A stretch of DNA of 64,000 nucleotides from contig OY744522.1 of the NCBI GenBank assembly GCA_963556195.1, positions 41,130,263 through 41,194,262 on the forward strand. The letters are read 5' to 3'. Made by a program: the position numbers and the translations under genes. The notes beneath the pieces are model-generated. The model saw only the letters and a list, made by a program, of their open reading frames with translations, was not told where the DNA came from and did not search any database. This document shows positions 42,820 through 56,268 of the stretch, one piece after another. Source of the stretch: Sepiola atlantica. Lineage: Eukaryota > Mollusca > Cephalopoda > Sepiida > Sepiolidae. Every line of letters begins with the position of its first letter. Position 1 is the first letter of the stretch.

Positions 42820-42886
42820 AGTAGAGCACTCTAATGGTAGTACAAACACAGCATGACGTCACCTGCTTTATAATGCATCATTCCTT
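42820..42886 (+). repeat. 67-bp direct repeat, downstream copy
   Basis: Near-identical partner of 42546-42612, starting directly after the SINE tail. Confidence 0.95.
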
Positions 42887-43201
42887 CTTTAATAGTTTAA
42901 ATGTTTATTCAACAAATTCATTCATGGGAGTTTAAAATTACAGCAAATTTTCAAAATTTCCACCTTCGTTCTGCATGCATAGCTCTCCCCTCTTTTTTGC
43001 AAGGAATTTACGAGTCTTTGTAGCATATTTGATTGATTATGAAATAAATATATATAGAAACAAATATATACACGAACAAATTTAAAATAACAAATTGCAG
43101 TAATTAGAGAGTAAGATAACAATTATCAAAAGTTCCTAGTGTGTGTGTACTTCATATGGTAATCATTTTAAATAGCTAAGTGAAGTGACTTATTAATCAC
43201 C

Positions 43202-43204
<3 letters not shown>

Positions 43205-43296
<92 letters not shown>
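43205..43296. repeat. (TA)n microsatellite
   Basis: About 92 bases of alternating TA. Confidence 0.97.
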
Positions 43297-43297
<1 letters not shown>

Positions 43298-43604
43298 AGA
43301 GTAATATATCCATTTAGAAGATTAATGTAGCGTTAATTTGAAATAAAACCGCATGTAAAATACTAGCACTGGGAGTAATTTTTGTTGATTAACACCTACT
43401 ACTTTCTCTTTTTATCAATACGTAAAATATTTTGTATAACCGGATTAAATATTGTTTTCAATTAAATTTATTCGCCGTAGATTTTTGTTGATCTAAGAAC
43501 ATGGTCCACAGTACGCTAGATGGGGGAGAAACAGAAATGTTAGCCGCCGCTCAATTACGGTGTCTATTAACTGTCTTCCGATCCACATTTTCGTTGACTT
43601 CACA

Positions 43605-43650
43605 CACAAACACGCGCACTGACACACACACACTTACACGCACCCCCCAC

Positions 43651-43690
<40 letters not shown>

Positions 43691-43702
43691 TTATACATAT
43701 GT
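43605..43702. repeat. CA-rich and TA-rich simple repeats
   Basis: ACAC-rich stretch followed by TA tracts with CATA interruptions. Confidence 0.85.
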
Positions 43703-44063
43703 CTTCATTTTTATGAGACTATTTCCTTTCATCTTGGTTCTTCAATTATCTCGCACGGTAGTTATATTTGATTATAGGGGAATTGGTATTTCGATCAGTG
43801 TTGGAGAGAGCATGCATTTAATAAATGTTTTGTTTATACATTTCCGAAACACTTAGGTTTCTATTTGACGATTTAGGGTAAGATTAACTGTTTATGTTTC
43901 AACAGTGACAATGTTGACTCCCTTTTTGTATTTGTAAATATTTCAACGGTACGTCGGCTTATATACAGTTTGTAGGTCTGTAATATGCGAATTTAGTTAG
44001 TATCACTAGGATTTAATGTACATTTCTGTTTCATTTTTGAATGACTAAAATCTCTTTCAAGTC

Positions 44064-44508
44064 TATATATATATATATATATATATACATATATATACAC
44101 ATATATATATATACATATATATATACATATATATATATACATATATATATATATACATATATATATACTATATATATATACTATATATATATACTATATA
44201 TATATACTATATATATATAGTATATATATATATATACATACTATATATATATACTATATATATATACTATATATATATATACATATATATACATATATAT
44301 ACAATATATATATACATATATATACTATATATATACTATATATACTATATATATATACTATATATATATATACTATATATATATATACTATATATATATA
44401 TACTATATATATATACTATATATATATACTATATATATATACATATATATATACATATATATATATATACTATATATATATATATATACTATATATACTA
44501 TATATATA

Positions 44509-44550
<42 letters not shown>

Positions 44551-44585
44551 TATATATATACTATATATATACTATATATATATAC

Positions 44586-44623
<38 letters not shown>

Positions 44624-44647
44624 CTATATATATACTATATATATATA

Positions 44648-44721
<74 letters not shown>
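44064..44721. repeat. 658-base TA array with regular C interruptions
   Basis: Almost entirely alternating TA broken by single C residues (TACTATA and TACATA motifs) at intervals of about 8-16 bases. It is the largest simple-repeat block in the window. It precedes the satellite array by about 200 bases. Confidence 0.97.
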
Positions 44722-44723
<2 letters not shown>

Positions 44724-44930
44724 GAAATAGAAGAATGATGGTAATCCGACATAATGGGAAAATGAAAAAGGAAAACCAAAAAATGGATGTTTTTTATGTG
44801 TACATGAACGTTTCGACTTTATTTATAAGACTACATCAGGATGATAATATAAAGTAAAATGTCATGCAAGCACAAACACATATAGGGTTGACATATTGGG
44901 AAAAAGTAAATAATGGTCTCGTGAATCAAA
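44722..44930. other. Unique sequence before the satellite array
   Basis: About 200 bases. The minus strand carries CTGATGTAGTC and CGAAACGTTCATG, which resembles but does not satisfy a hammerhead core. No gene. Confidence 0.5.
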
Positions 44931-44934
44931 ATGA

Positions 44935-46325
44935 GGAAGGATAGCATGACAGGATTAAAAATGATGAAGAATAGCATGAGAGGATTAAAAATGATAAAGA
45001 AAGGATTGAAAAGGATGAATAATATCATGAGAGGATTGAAAATGATGAAGAATAGCATGAGAGGATTGAAAATGATGTAGAATACAATGAGGGGATTGAA
45101 AATGATAAAGAATATCATGAGGGGATTAAAAATGATTAAAAACATCATCAGGGGATTGAAAATGATGAAAAACGTCATCAGGTGATTGAAAATGAGGAAG
45201 GATATCATGAGAGGATTGAAAATGATGAAGAATATCATGAGAGGATTGAAAATTATGAACAATAGCATGAGAGGATTAGAAATGATGAATAATATCATGA
45301 GAGGATAGGAAATGATGAAAAATAGCACAAGGGGATTGAAAATGATGAATAGCATGATGGGATTGAAAATGATGAAGAATATCATGCGGGGATTGAAAAT
45401 GATGAAGAATATCATGAGGGGATTGAAAATGATGAAGAATATCATGAGGGGATTGCAAATGATGAAGAATATCATGAGGGGATTGAAAATGATGAAGAAT
45501 ATCATGAGGGGATTGAAAATGATGAAGAAAGGATTGAAAAGGATAAATAATATCATGAGAGGATTGAAAATGACGAAGAATAGCATGAGAGGATTGAAAA
45601 TGAGGTAGAATATAATGAGGGGATTGAAAATGATGAAGAATATCATAAGGGGATTGAAAATGATTAAAAACATCATCAGGGGATTGAAAATGATGAAAAA
45701 CGTCATCAGGTGATTGAAAATGAGGAAGGATAGCATGACAGGATTGACAATGATGAAGAATATCATGAGGTGATTGAAAATGATGTAGAATATCATGAGA
45801 GGATTGAAAATGATGAAGAATATCCTGAGAGGATTGAAAATTATGAAGAATAGCATAAGAGGATTGGAAATGATGAATAGCATGATGGGATTGAAAATGA
45901 TGAATAGCATGTCGGGATTGAAAATGATGAAGAATATCATGATGGAATTGAAAATGATGAAGAATATCATGAGAGGATTGAAAATGATGAAGAATATCAT
46001 GAGAGGATTGAAAATTATGAAGACTATCATGAGAGGATTGAAAATGATGAAGAATATCATAAGAGTATTCAAAATGATGAACAATTGCATGAGAGGATTG
46101 AAAATGATGGAGAATATCATGAGACGATTGAAAATTATGAAGTAGCATTAGAGGATTGAAAATGATGAAGAATAGCATGAGATGGTTGAAAATCATGAAG
46201 AATATCATGAGGGGATTGAAAATGATGTAGAATACTATGAGGATTGAAAATGATGTAGAATATCATGAGAGGACCGAAAACGATGAACAACATCATGAGG
46301 GGATTGAAAATGATGAAGAATAGCA
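44935..46325 (+). repeat. 30-bp satellite array in unit 1
   Basis: Unit GATTGAAAATGATGAAGAAT plus ATCATGAGAG (30 bases), about 46 copies with scattered substitutions and a few short indels. The period is divisible by three, so frames remain open on both strands: MKNIMRGLKM and EYHERIENDE on plus, FFIIFNPLMI and HDILHHFQSS on minus. None has a supported start context or a non-repetitive domain. Confidence 0.97.
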
Positions 46326-48565
46326 TGATACATATCCATGATACATATCTATGATACATATTTATGATACATAACACATATATATGATATGTATAAATGA
46401 TACGTATACATGATACATATACATGATACATATCCATGATACAGGATACATATCCATGATACATATCCATGGTACATATACATGATAAATGATACATATC
46501 CATGATACATGATACATATCCATGATACATGATACATAATACATATGTATGATACATGATACATTATAACTATCTATGATACCTGATACATATACATATC
46601 TATGATACATAACACATATCTATGACACATGATACATAACACATATCTATGATACATGATACAAGATACATATCTATGATACATGATACATAATACATAT
46701 CCATGATACATATCCATGATATATGATACATATCTATGATACATGATACATATCTATGATACATATCCATGATACATATCCATAATATATGATACATATC
46801 CATGATACATATCCATGATACATATCTATGATACATATCTATGATACATATCTATGATACATTATACATATCCATGATACATTATACATATCCACGATAC
46901 ATATACATGATATATGATACATATCGATGATACATGATACATATCCATGATGCATGATACATATCTATGATACATGATACATATCTTTGTTACATGATAC
47001 ATATCTATGATACATATACAGGATACATATCTATAATACATAACATCTATCCATGATATATAATACATGACACATATCCATAATACATATCCATGATACA
47101 TATTACATATCCATGGTACATGATACATACCTATGATACATGATACATATACATGATACATATCTATGATACAGGATATATATCCATGATACATGATACA
47201 TATCCATGATACAGGATATATATCCATGATACAGGGTATATATCCATGATACAGGATATATATCCATGATACATATCCATGATACATTATACATATCCGT
47301 GATACATGATACATATCCATAATACATATCCATGATACATGATACATATCCATGATACATGATACATAATACATATGTATGATACATGATACATGATACA
47401 TATCTATGATACATGATACATATACATATCTATGATACATAACACATATCTATGATACATGATACATAATACATATTTATGATACATGATACAAGATACA
47501 TATCTATGATACATCATACATAATACATATCCATGATACATATCCATGATATATGATACATATCTATGATACATTATACATAACTATGATACATATCCCT
47601 GATACATATCCATAATATATGATACATATCCATGATACATATCCATGATACATATCTATGATACATATCTATGATACATATCTATGATACATTATACATA
47701 TCCATGATACATGATACATATCTACGATACATATACATTATATATGATACATATCGATTATACATGATACATATCCATGATGCATGATACATATCTATGA
47801 TACATGATACATATTTTTGATATATGATACATATCTATGATACATATACAGAATACATATCTATAATACATAACACATATCCATGATATATAATACATGA
47901 CACATATCCATGATACATATCCATGATACATGACACATATCCATGATACATGATACATACCCATGATACATGATATATATACATGATACATATCCATGAT
48001 ACAGGATATATATCTATGATACATGATACATATCCATGATACAGGATATATATCCATGATATAGGGTATATATCTATGATACAGGATATATATCCATGAT
48101 ACATATCCATGATACATTATACATATCCATCATACATGATACATATCCATAATACATATCCATGATACATCATACATATCCATGATACATCATACATATC
48201 CATGATACATGATACATATCGATGATGCGTGATACATGATACATATCTATGATACATATTCATGATACATGGTACATATACATGATACATATCCATGATA
48301 CATGATACGTATACATGATACATGATACATATCCATGATACATGATGAATGATACATATACATGATACATATCCATGATACATGATACATATACATGATA
48401 CATAATACATATCCATGATGCATCATACATATCCATGATACACATACATATCCATGATACATGTTACATATCCATGATACATGTAACATATCCATGATAC
48501 ATGATACATATCCAAGATACATGATACATATCCATGATACATATCCATGATACATATCTATGTGA
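46326..48565 (+). repeat. GATACAT satellite array in unit 1, with 830-bp internal duplication
   Basis: Irregular alternation of GATACAT with ATCCAT or ATCTAT. The stretch from about 46580 to 47340 is repeated at about 47410-48170 (offset 830; for example 46591/47421, 46921/47751 and 47281/48111). Open frames (MYHGYVSCIMDMYHV) are by-products. Confidence 0.95.
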
Positions 48566-48571
48566 ACCTTT

Positions 48572-49560
48572 GCAGAGATAGGTAAGTATATTGTATGCGC
48601 ACCAGGGCGGCGATTGGTACAAATATAGTATGCGCACCGGGCCGGCGATAGGTATATACAGTATGTGCACTGGGGTTGCAATAAGTGCATATATAGTAGT
48701 GCATAGGGGTGGTGATAAGTACGTATTTAGCATTCGTTGATAGGTACTATATTGAATGTGCACATGGGCAGCAATAAGTACGTATACAGCATGTGCACCG
48801 GGCCACTGATAGGTATGTATTTAACATGCGCTTCGGGGCGGCGATCGGTATGTATATAGCACACACAGTGGGGCGGCAATAGGTACGTATATAGCACGCG
48901 CACTGGAGCGGCGAAAGGTACATATTCAGCATTTGCACCGGGTCGGCGATAGGTATGCATTTAGTATTCGCACCGGGGCTGCGATACCTACGTATTTAGC
49001 ATTCAGGGTTGACGATAGGTACGTATATTGCATGTGCACATGGGCGGCAAAAAGTATGTATATAACATGTGCACCTGGCCTATTATAGGTATCTATTTAG
49101 CATGTGCTATAGGGCGGTGATCAGTATGTATACAGCACGCGCATCGGGGCGGCGATAGGTACGTATATATATAACAGGCACCGGGGCGGCGAGAGGTACG
49201 TATTTAGCATTCGCACTGGGGCGGTGATAGGTACGTATTTAGCATTCACACCGGTGTTTTGATAGGTACATATTTAGCATTCGCACCAGGGCAGCGATAG
49301 GTACGTATTTAGCATTCGCACCAGGGCGGCAATATGTACATATTTAGTATTTGCATTGGGGCAGCGATAGGTACTTATATATTATCTGCACCCAGTCCAC
49401 GATAAGTACTTATATAGTATCTGCACCGGCTTTGCGATAGGTATGTATATATTATGTGCACTGGGGCGGCGATAGGTATGTATATAGTATGCACATCGGG
49501 GTGGCGATAGATACGTATATAGTATGAACACCGGGGCGGAGATAAGTACTAATATAGAAG
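48572..49560 (+). repeat. 35-bp satellite array in unit 1
   Basis: Unit about 35 bases (GCGATAGGTACGTATTTAGC then ATTCGCACCGGGGCG), about 28 diverged copies. It is much more GC-rich than the two preceding satellites. Because 35 is not divisible by three, frames cycle with a period of three units. Confidence 0.95.
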
Positions 49561-49825
49561 GCGCAGACAGAGGTGGTACTTTTTATAGAAATAAGTCATA
49601 CTATTGCCCTAGGAAACGTAGGATGAAATGGTGGGAAAGAAACAGCTTTCGCAAAATTAAAAAGTAGCAGTGAAATGGGGCGACCAGGGAAGAGAAAAGT
49701 AGAAAGATAAAGCGACGGTTATAGACAGAGGGAGAGATATAGATGTGTTAATATGAAGATGTTACACAATGTTACTTCAATTATATGTTTTTATGACCCC
49801 GAGCAACGCCGGGTAGCCATGCTAG
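49561..49825 (+). other. Conserved 3' unique block of unit 1
   Basis: Begins GCGCAGACAGAGGTGGTAC and is nearly identical at 55614-55878 and similar at 63532-63803. It forms the Helitron-like 3' terminus. No coding capacity. Confidence 0.85.
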
Positions 49826-50212
49826 TCTCAATATATATATGGCAAAAATCTGTGATATGTATGTAACGCTAAGGCTTTTAAAATACTAAACAAACACTTC
49901 CGAATTTGGTATTATTTTAACCGGCATAACCTCGAGAAAATAATATCGAAAAATTAAAAAAAGGATTCATTTTTAAGGGGTCAAATAGCCATTTTTTCGT
50001 TTAATGTGATCACGATTTTTAATGTTATCTTGTGCACATGACGTCACATAGATAGGTACATGACGTCATAGTGATAGGTTCGGATATTATTTTATGCTAT
50101 TGTCACGTTATTATTGTTTTTTTTGCATTTTTCTTCGGACTATTGCCCTGAAAATAGGGAGGGGAATAAGCGAGAGTTATTTTAATATAGCGCTAGAGGC
50201 CTCCTTGTATTT
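49826..50212 (+). other. 5' unique block of unit 2
   Basis: Near-identical to 55879-56268, including CGGCATAACCTCGAGAAAAT and a doubled CATGACGTCA. A 72-codon frame (50094-50312) runs from here into the satellite and is not supported as a gene. Confidence 0.8.
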
Positions 50213-53112
50213 GGCGATTGAAAATGAGGAAAAATATTATGATGGGATTGAAAATAATGAAGAATACCATGAGAGGATTGAAAATGATGAAGAATACCAT
50301 GTAAGGATTTAAAATGATTAAAAAAATATCATGAAGTGATGTAAAATTATGAATAATAGGGTGAGAGGATTGAAAATGATAGAAAATATCATGAGTGGAT
50401 TGAAAATGATAAAGAATATCATGAGAGGATTGAAAATGATGAAGAACATCATGAGAGGAGTGAAAATGATGAAGACCATAATGAGAGGATTGAAATTGAT
50501 TAAGAACATCATGAGAGGATTGAAAATAATGAAGAATATCATGAGGGGGTTGAAAATGATGAAGAATACAATGAGAGGATTGAAAATGATGAAGAATATT
50601 ATGATGGGGTTTAAAATGATGAAGAATATAATGAAAGGATTGAAAATGATGAAGAATATCATGAGGGGACTGAAAATGATTAAGAATATCATGAGAGGAT
50701 TGAAAATGATCAAGAATATCATGAGAGGATTAAAAATGATGAAGAATTCCATGATGGGATTGAAAATGATGAAGAATTTCATGAGCGGGTTGAAACTGAT
50801 GAAGATACGATGAGAGAATTGAAAATGCTGAAGAATATAATGAGGGGATTGAAAATGATGAAGAATACCATGAGAGGATTGAAAATGATAAAGAATACCA
50901 TCAGAGGATTGAAAATGATGAAGAATACTATGAGGGCACTGAAAATGATGAAAAATACTATGAGAGGATTGAAAATGATGAAGAATATGATGAGAGGATT
51001 GAAAATGATGAAGAATATCATGAGAGGATTGAAAATGATGAAGAATATCATGAGAGGATTGGAAATGATGTAGAATACCATGATGGGATTGAAAATGATG
51101 AAGAATATCATGAGCGAGTTGAAAATGATGAAGAATACGATGAGAGAATTGAAAATGCTAAAGAATATAATACGGGGGTTAAAAATGATGAAGAATATAA
51201 TGAGTGGATTGAAAATGATGAAGAATATCATGAAAGTATTGAAAATTATTAAGAACATCATGAGAGGATTGAAAATGATGAAGAATATCATGAGGGGGTT
51301 GAAAATGATGAATAATACAATGAGAGGATTGAATATGATGTAGAATATTATGAGAGGATTGAAAATGCTGAATAATACCATGAGGGGTGAAAAATAGTGA
51401 AGAATACCATGAGAGGATTGAAAATGATGAAGAATATTATGAGAGGATTGAAAATGATAAAGAATACCATGAGAGGATGTAAAATGATAAAGAATACCAT
51501 CAGAGGATTCAAAATGCTGAAGAATATCATGAGGAGGTTGAAAATGATGAAGAATACAATGAGAGGATTGAAAATGATGAAGAATATTATGAGGGTGTGT
51601 AAAATTATGAAGAATATAATGAAAGGATTGAAAATGATGAAGAATATCATGAGGGGACTGAAAATGATGAAAAATACAATGAGAGGATTGAAAATGATGA
51701 ATAATATTATGAGAGGATTGAAAATGATTAAGAATATCATGAGAGGATTAAAAATGATCAAGAATATCATGAGAGGATTGAAAATGATGAAGAATTCCAT
51801 GATGGGATTGAAAATGATGAAGAATTTCATGAGCGGGTTGAAACTGATGAAGATACGATGAGAGAATTGAAAATGCTGAAGAATATAATGAGAGGATTGA
51901 AAATGATGAAGAATACCATCAGAGGATTGAAAATGATGAAGAATACCATCAGAGGATTGAAAATGATGAAGAATACCATGAGGGCACTGAAAATGATGAA
52001 AAATACTATGAAATGACTGAAAATGATAAAAAATACAATGAGAGGATTGAAAATGATGAAGAATATTATGAGAGGATTGAAAATAATCAAGAATATCATG
52101 AGAGTATTGAAAATGATGAAGAATATCATGAGAGGATTGGAAATGATGTAGAATACCATGATGGGATTGAAAATGATGAAGAATATCATGAGCGAGTTGA
52201 AAATGATGAAGAATACGATGAGAGAATTGAAAATGCTAAAGAATATAATGCAGGGGGTTAAAAATGATGAAGAATATTATGAGAGGATTGAAAATGATGA
52301 AGAACATCATGAGAGGATTGAAAATGATGACGAATATCATGAGGGGGTTGAAAATGAGGAAGAATACAATGAGAGGATTGAAAATGATGAAGAATAGCAT
52401 GAGAGGATTGAAAATGATGTAAAATATAATGAGGGGATTGAAAAACATGAAGAATATCATAAAGGGATTGAAAATGATTAAAAACATAATCAGGGGATTG
52501 AAAATGATGAAAAACGTCATCAGGTAATTGAAATGTGGCAGGATAGCATGACAGGATTGACAATGATGAAGAATATCATGAGGGGATTGAAAATGATGAA
52601 GAATATCATTGAGGATTGAAAATGATGAAGAATATCATGAGAGGATTGAAAATTATGAAGAATAGCATGAGAGGATTGGAAATGATGAATAGCATGATGG
52701 GATTGAAAATGATGGAGAATATCATGATGGAATTGAAAATGATGAAGAATATCATGAGAGGATTGAAAATGATGAAGAATATCATGAGAGGATTGAAAAT
52801 TATGAAGACTATCATGAGAGGATTGAAAATGATGAAGAATATCATAAGAGTATTCAAAATGATGAACAATTGCATGAGAGGATTGAAAATGATGAAGAAT
52901 ATCATGAGACGATTGAAAATTATGAAGAATAGCATTAGAGGATTGAAAATGATGAAGAATAGCATGAGATGGTTGAAAATCATGAAGAATATCATGAGGG
53001 GATTGAAAATGATGTAGAATACTATAAGGATTGAAAATGATGAAGAACATCATGAGAGGACCGAAAACGATGAACAACATTATGAGGGGATTGAAAATGA
53101 TGAAGAATAGCA
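50213..53112 (+). repeat. 30-bp satellite array in unit 2, with about 1.05-kb higher-order repeat
   Basis: About 96 copies of the 30-bp unit. Variant blocks recur at about 1049-base spacing (for example GAAGAATTTCATGAGCGGGT at 50771 and 51820). The right-hand 1 kb resembles the end of the unit 1 array (GGACCGAAAACGATGAACAA at 46271 and 53058). Long frames on both strands are repeat-driven. Confidence 0.97.
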
Positions 53113-54500
53113 TGATACATATCTATGATACATATCTATGATACATATTTATGATACATAACACATATATATGATATGTATACATGATACGTATACATGA
53201 TACATATACATGATACATATCCATGATACAGGATACATATCCATGATACATATCCATGGTACATATACATGATAAATGATACATATCCATGATACATGAT
53301 ACATATCCATGATACATGATACATAATACATATGTATGATACATGATACATGATACATATCTATGATACATGATACATATACATATCTATGATACATAAC
53401 ACATATCTATGATACATGATACATAACACATATCTATGATACATGAGACAAGATACATATCTATGATACATAATACATATCCATGATACATATCCATGAT
53501 ATATGATACATATCTATGATACATGATACATATCTATGATACATATCCATGATACATATCCATAATATATGATACATATCCATAATACATATCCATGATA
53601 CATATCGATGATAGATATCTATGATACATATCTATGACACATTATACATATCCATGATACATGATACACATCCACGATACATATACATGATATATGCTAC
53701 ATATCGATTATACATGATACGTATCCATGATGCATGATACATATCTATGATACATGATACATATCTTTGATACATGATACATATCTATGATACATATACA
53801 GGATACATATCTATAATACATAACACATATCCATGATATATAATACATGACCCATATCCATAATACATATCCATGATACATGATACATATCCATGATACA
53901 TGATACATACCCATGATACATGATACATATACATGATACATATCTATGATACAGGATATATATCCATGATACATGATGCATATCCATTATACAGGATATA
54001 TATCCATGATACAGGATATATATCCATGATACAGGATGTATATCCATGATACATATCCATGATACATTATACATATTCATGATACATGATACATATCCAT
54101 AATACATATCCATGATACATCATACATATCCATGATACATCATACATATCCATGATACATGATACATATCGATGATGCGTGATACATGATACATATCTAT
54201 GATACATATCCATGATACATGGTACATATACATGATACATATCCATGATACATGATACGTATACATGATACATGATACATATACATGATACATGATGAAT
54301 GATACATATACATGATACATATCCATGATACTTGATACATATACATGATACATAATACATATCCATGATACATGATACATATCCATGTAACACCATACAT
54401 ATCCATGATACATGTTACATATCTATGATAGATGTTACATATCCATGATACATGATACATATCCAAGATACATGATACACATCCATGATACATATCTATG
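53113..54500 (+). repeat. GATACAT satellite array in unit 2
   Basis: Collinear with the unit 1 array but without its 830-bp duplication, so about 1.39 kb long against 2.24 kb. Confidence 0.95.
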
Positions 54501-54509
54501 TGAACCTTT

Positions 54510-55613
54510 GCAGAGATAGGTAAGTATATAGTATGCGCACCAGGGCGGCGATAGGTACAAATATAGTATGCACACCGGGCCTGCGATAGGTATATACAGT
54601 ATGTGCACTGGGGTGGCAATAGGTCCATATATAGTAGTGCATAGGGGTGGTGATAAGTACGTATTTAGCATTCACACCGGGGTGGCGATAGGTACGTATT
54701 TAGTATTCGAACTAGGGAGGCGATATGTACATATTAAATACTTGCACTGAGGCAGCGATATGTACATATGTAGTATGCACACTGGGTCGTCGATAGGTAC
54801 TATATTGCATGTGCACATGGGAAGCAATATGTACGTATACAGCATGTGCACCGGGCCACTGATAGGTATGTATTTAGCATGCGCTTCGGGGCGGCGATCG
54901 GTACGTATATAGCACACACAGTGGGGCGGCAATAGGTACATATATAGCACGCGCACTGGGGCAGCGAAAGGTACATATTCAGCATTTGCACCGGGTCGGC
55001 GATAGGTATGCATTTAGCATTCGCACCGGGGCTGCGATAGGTACGTATTTAGCATTCAGGGTTGACGATAGGTACGTATGTCGCATGTGCACATGGGCGG
55101 CAAAAAGTATGTGTATAGCATGTGCACCGGGCCTATTATAGGTATATATTTAGCATGTACTATAGGGCGGTGATCAGTATGTATACAGCACGCGCATCGG
55201 GGCGGCGATAGGTACGTATATATATAACAGGCACCAAGGCGGCGAACGGTACGTATTTAGCATTCGCACTGGGGCAGTGATAGGTACGTATTTAGCATTC
55301 ACACCGGGGTGGTGATAGGCACATATTTAGCATTCGCACTGGGGCAGCGATAGGTACGTATTTAGCATTCGCACCAGGGCGGCGATATGTACATATTTAG
55401 TATTTGCATTGGGGCAGCGATAGGTACTTATATAGTATCTGCACCCAGTCCACGATAAGTACTTATATAGTATCTGCACCGGCTTTGCGATAGGTATGTA
55501 TATATTATGTGCACTGGGGCGGCGATAGGTATGTATATAGTATGCACACCGGGGTGGCGATAGATACGTATATAGTATGAACACCGGGGCGGAGATAAGT
55601 ACCTATATAGAAG
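54510..55613 (+). repeat. 35-bp satellite array in unit 2
   Basis: About 31 copies, collinear with 48572-49560 except for roughly three extra units near 54670-54800. Confidence 0.95.
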
Positions 55614-55878
55614 GCGCAGACAGAGGTGGTACTTTTTATAGAAATAAGTCATACTATTGCCCTGGGAAACGTAGGATGAAATGGTGGGAAAGAAACAGCT
55701 TTCGCAAAATTAAAAAGTAGCAGTGAAATGGGGCGACCAGGGAAGAGAAAAGTAGAAAGATAAAGCGACGGTTATAGACAGAGGGAGAGATATAGAAGTG
55801 TTAATATGAAGATGTTACACAATGTTACTTCAATTATATGTTTTTATGACCCCGAGCAACGCCGGGTAGCCCCGCTAG
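55614..55878 (+). other. Conserved 3' unique block of unit 2
   Basis: Near-identical to 49561-49825. Hairpin and CTAG end at 55878. Confidence 0.85.
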
Positions 55879-56268
55879 TCTCAATATATATATGGCAAAA
55901 ATCTGTGATATGTATGTAACGCTAAGGCTTTTAAAATACTAAACAAACACCTCCGAATTTGGTATTATTTTAACCGGCATAACCTCGAGAAAATAATATC
56001 GAAAAATTTTTTTAAAAAATTCATTTTTAAGGGGTCAAATAGCCATTTTTTCGTTTAATGTGATCACGATTTTTAATGTTATCTTGTGCACATGACGTCA
56101 CATAGATAGGTACATGACGTCATAGTGATAGGTTCGGATATTATTTTATGCTATCGTCACGTTATTATTGTTTTTTTTGCATTTTTCTTCGGACTATTGC
56201 CCTTATAATAGGGAGGGGAATAAGCGAGAGTTATTTTAGTATAGCTCTAGAGGCCTCCTTGTATTTGG
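55879..56268 (+). other. 5' unique block of unit 3
   Basis: Near-identical to 49826-50212, with small differences such as a T-run near 56007. Confidence 0.8.

Larger units (their letters stand above)
44931..49825 (+). mobile_element. Helitron-like satellite unit 1, 5'-truncated
   Basis: Contains the three satellites in the order 30-bp, GATACAT, 35-bp, then the conserved 265-base 3' block. It ends with hairpin CCCG (49798-49801) and CGGG (49810-49813), spacer TAGCCATG and CTAG (49822-49825). The 5' unique block seen in units 2 and 3 is missing. The next unit starts at the very next base. Confidence 0.8.
49826..55878 (+). mobile_element. Complete Helitron-like satellite unit 2, 6053 bp
   Basis: Starts TCTCAATATATATATGGC immediately after CTAG of unit 1 and ends with the GC hairpin and CTAG at 55875-55878. 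It contains 5' unique block, 30-bp, GATACAT and 35-bp arrays, then the 3' block. Termini (TC, hairpin, CTAG) match Helitrons. No Rep/helicase gene, so it is non-autonomous. Confidence 0.85.

Noticed and set aside
44790..44845. Possible minus-strand hammerhead (CTGATGTAGTC ... CGAAACG)
   Set aside because: The core reads CTGATGT and not CTGANGA, and no helix II forms next to it.
46326..48763. Long minus-strand frames of MYHGYVSCIMDMY type
   Set aside because: Direct translation of the GATACAT satellite; low complexity with many overlapping alternatives.
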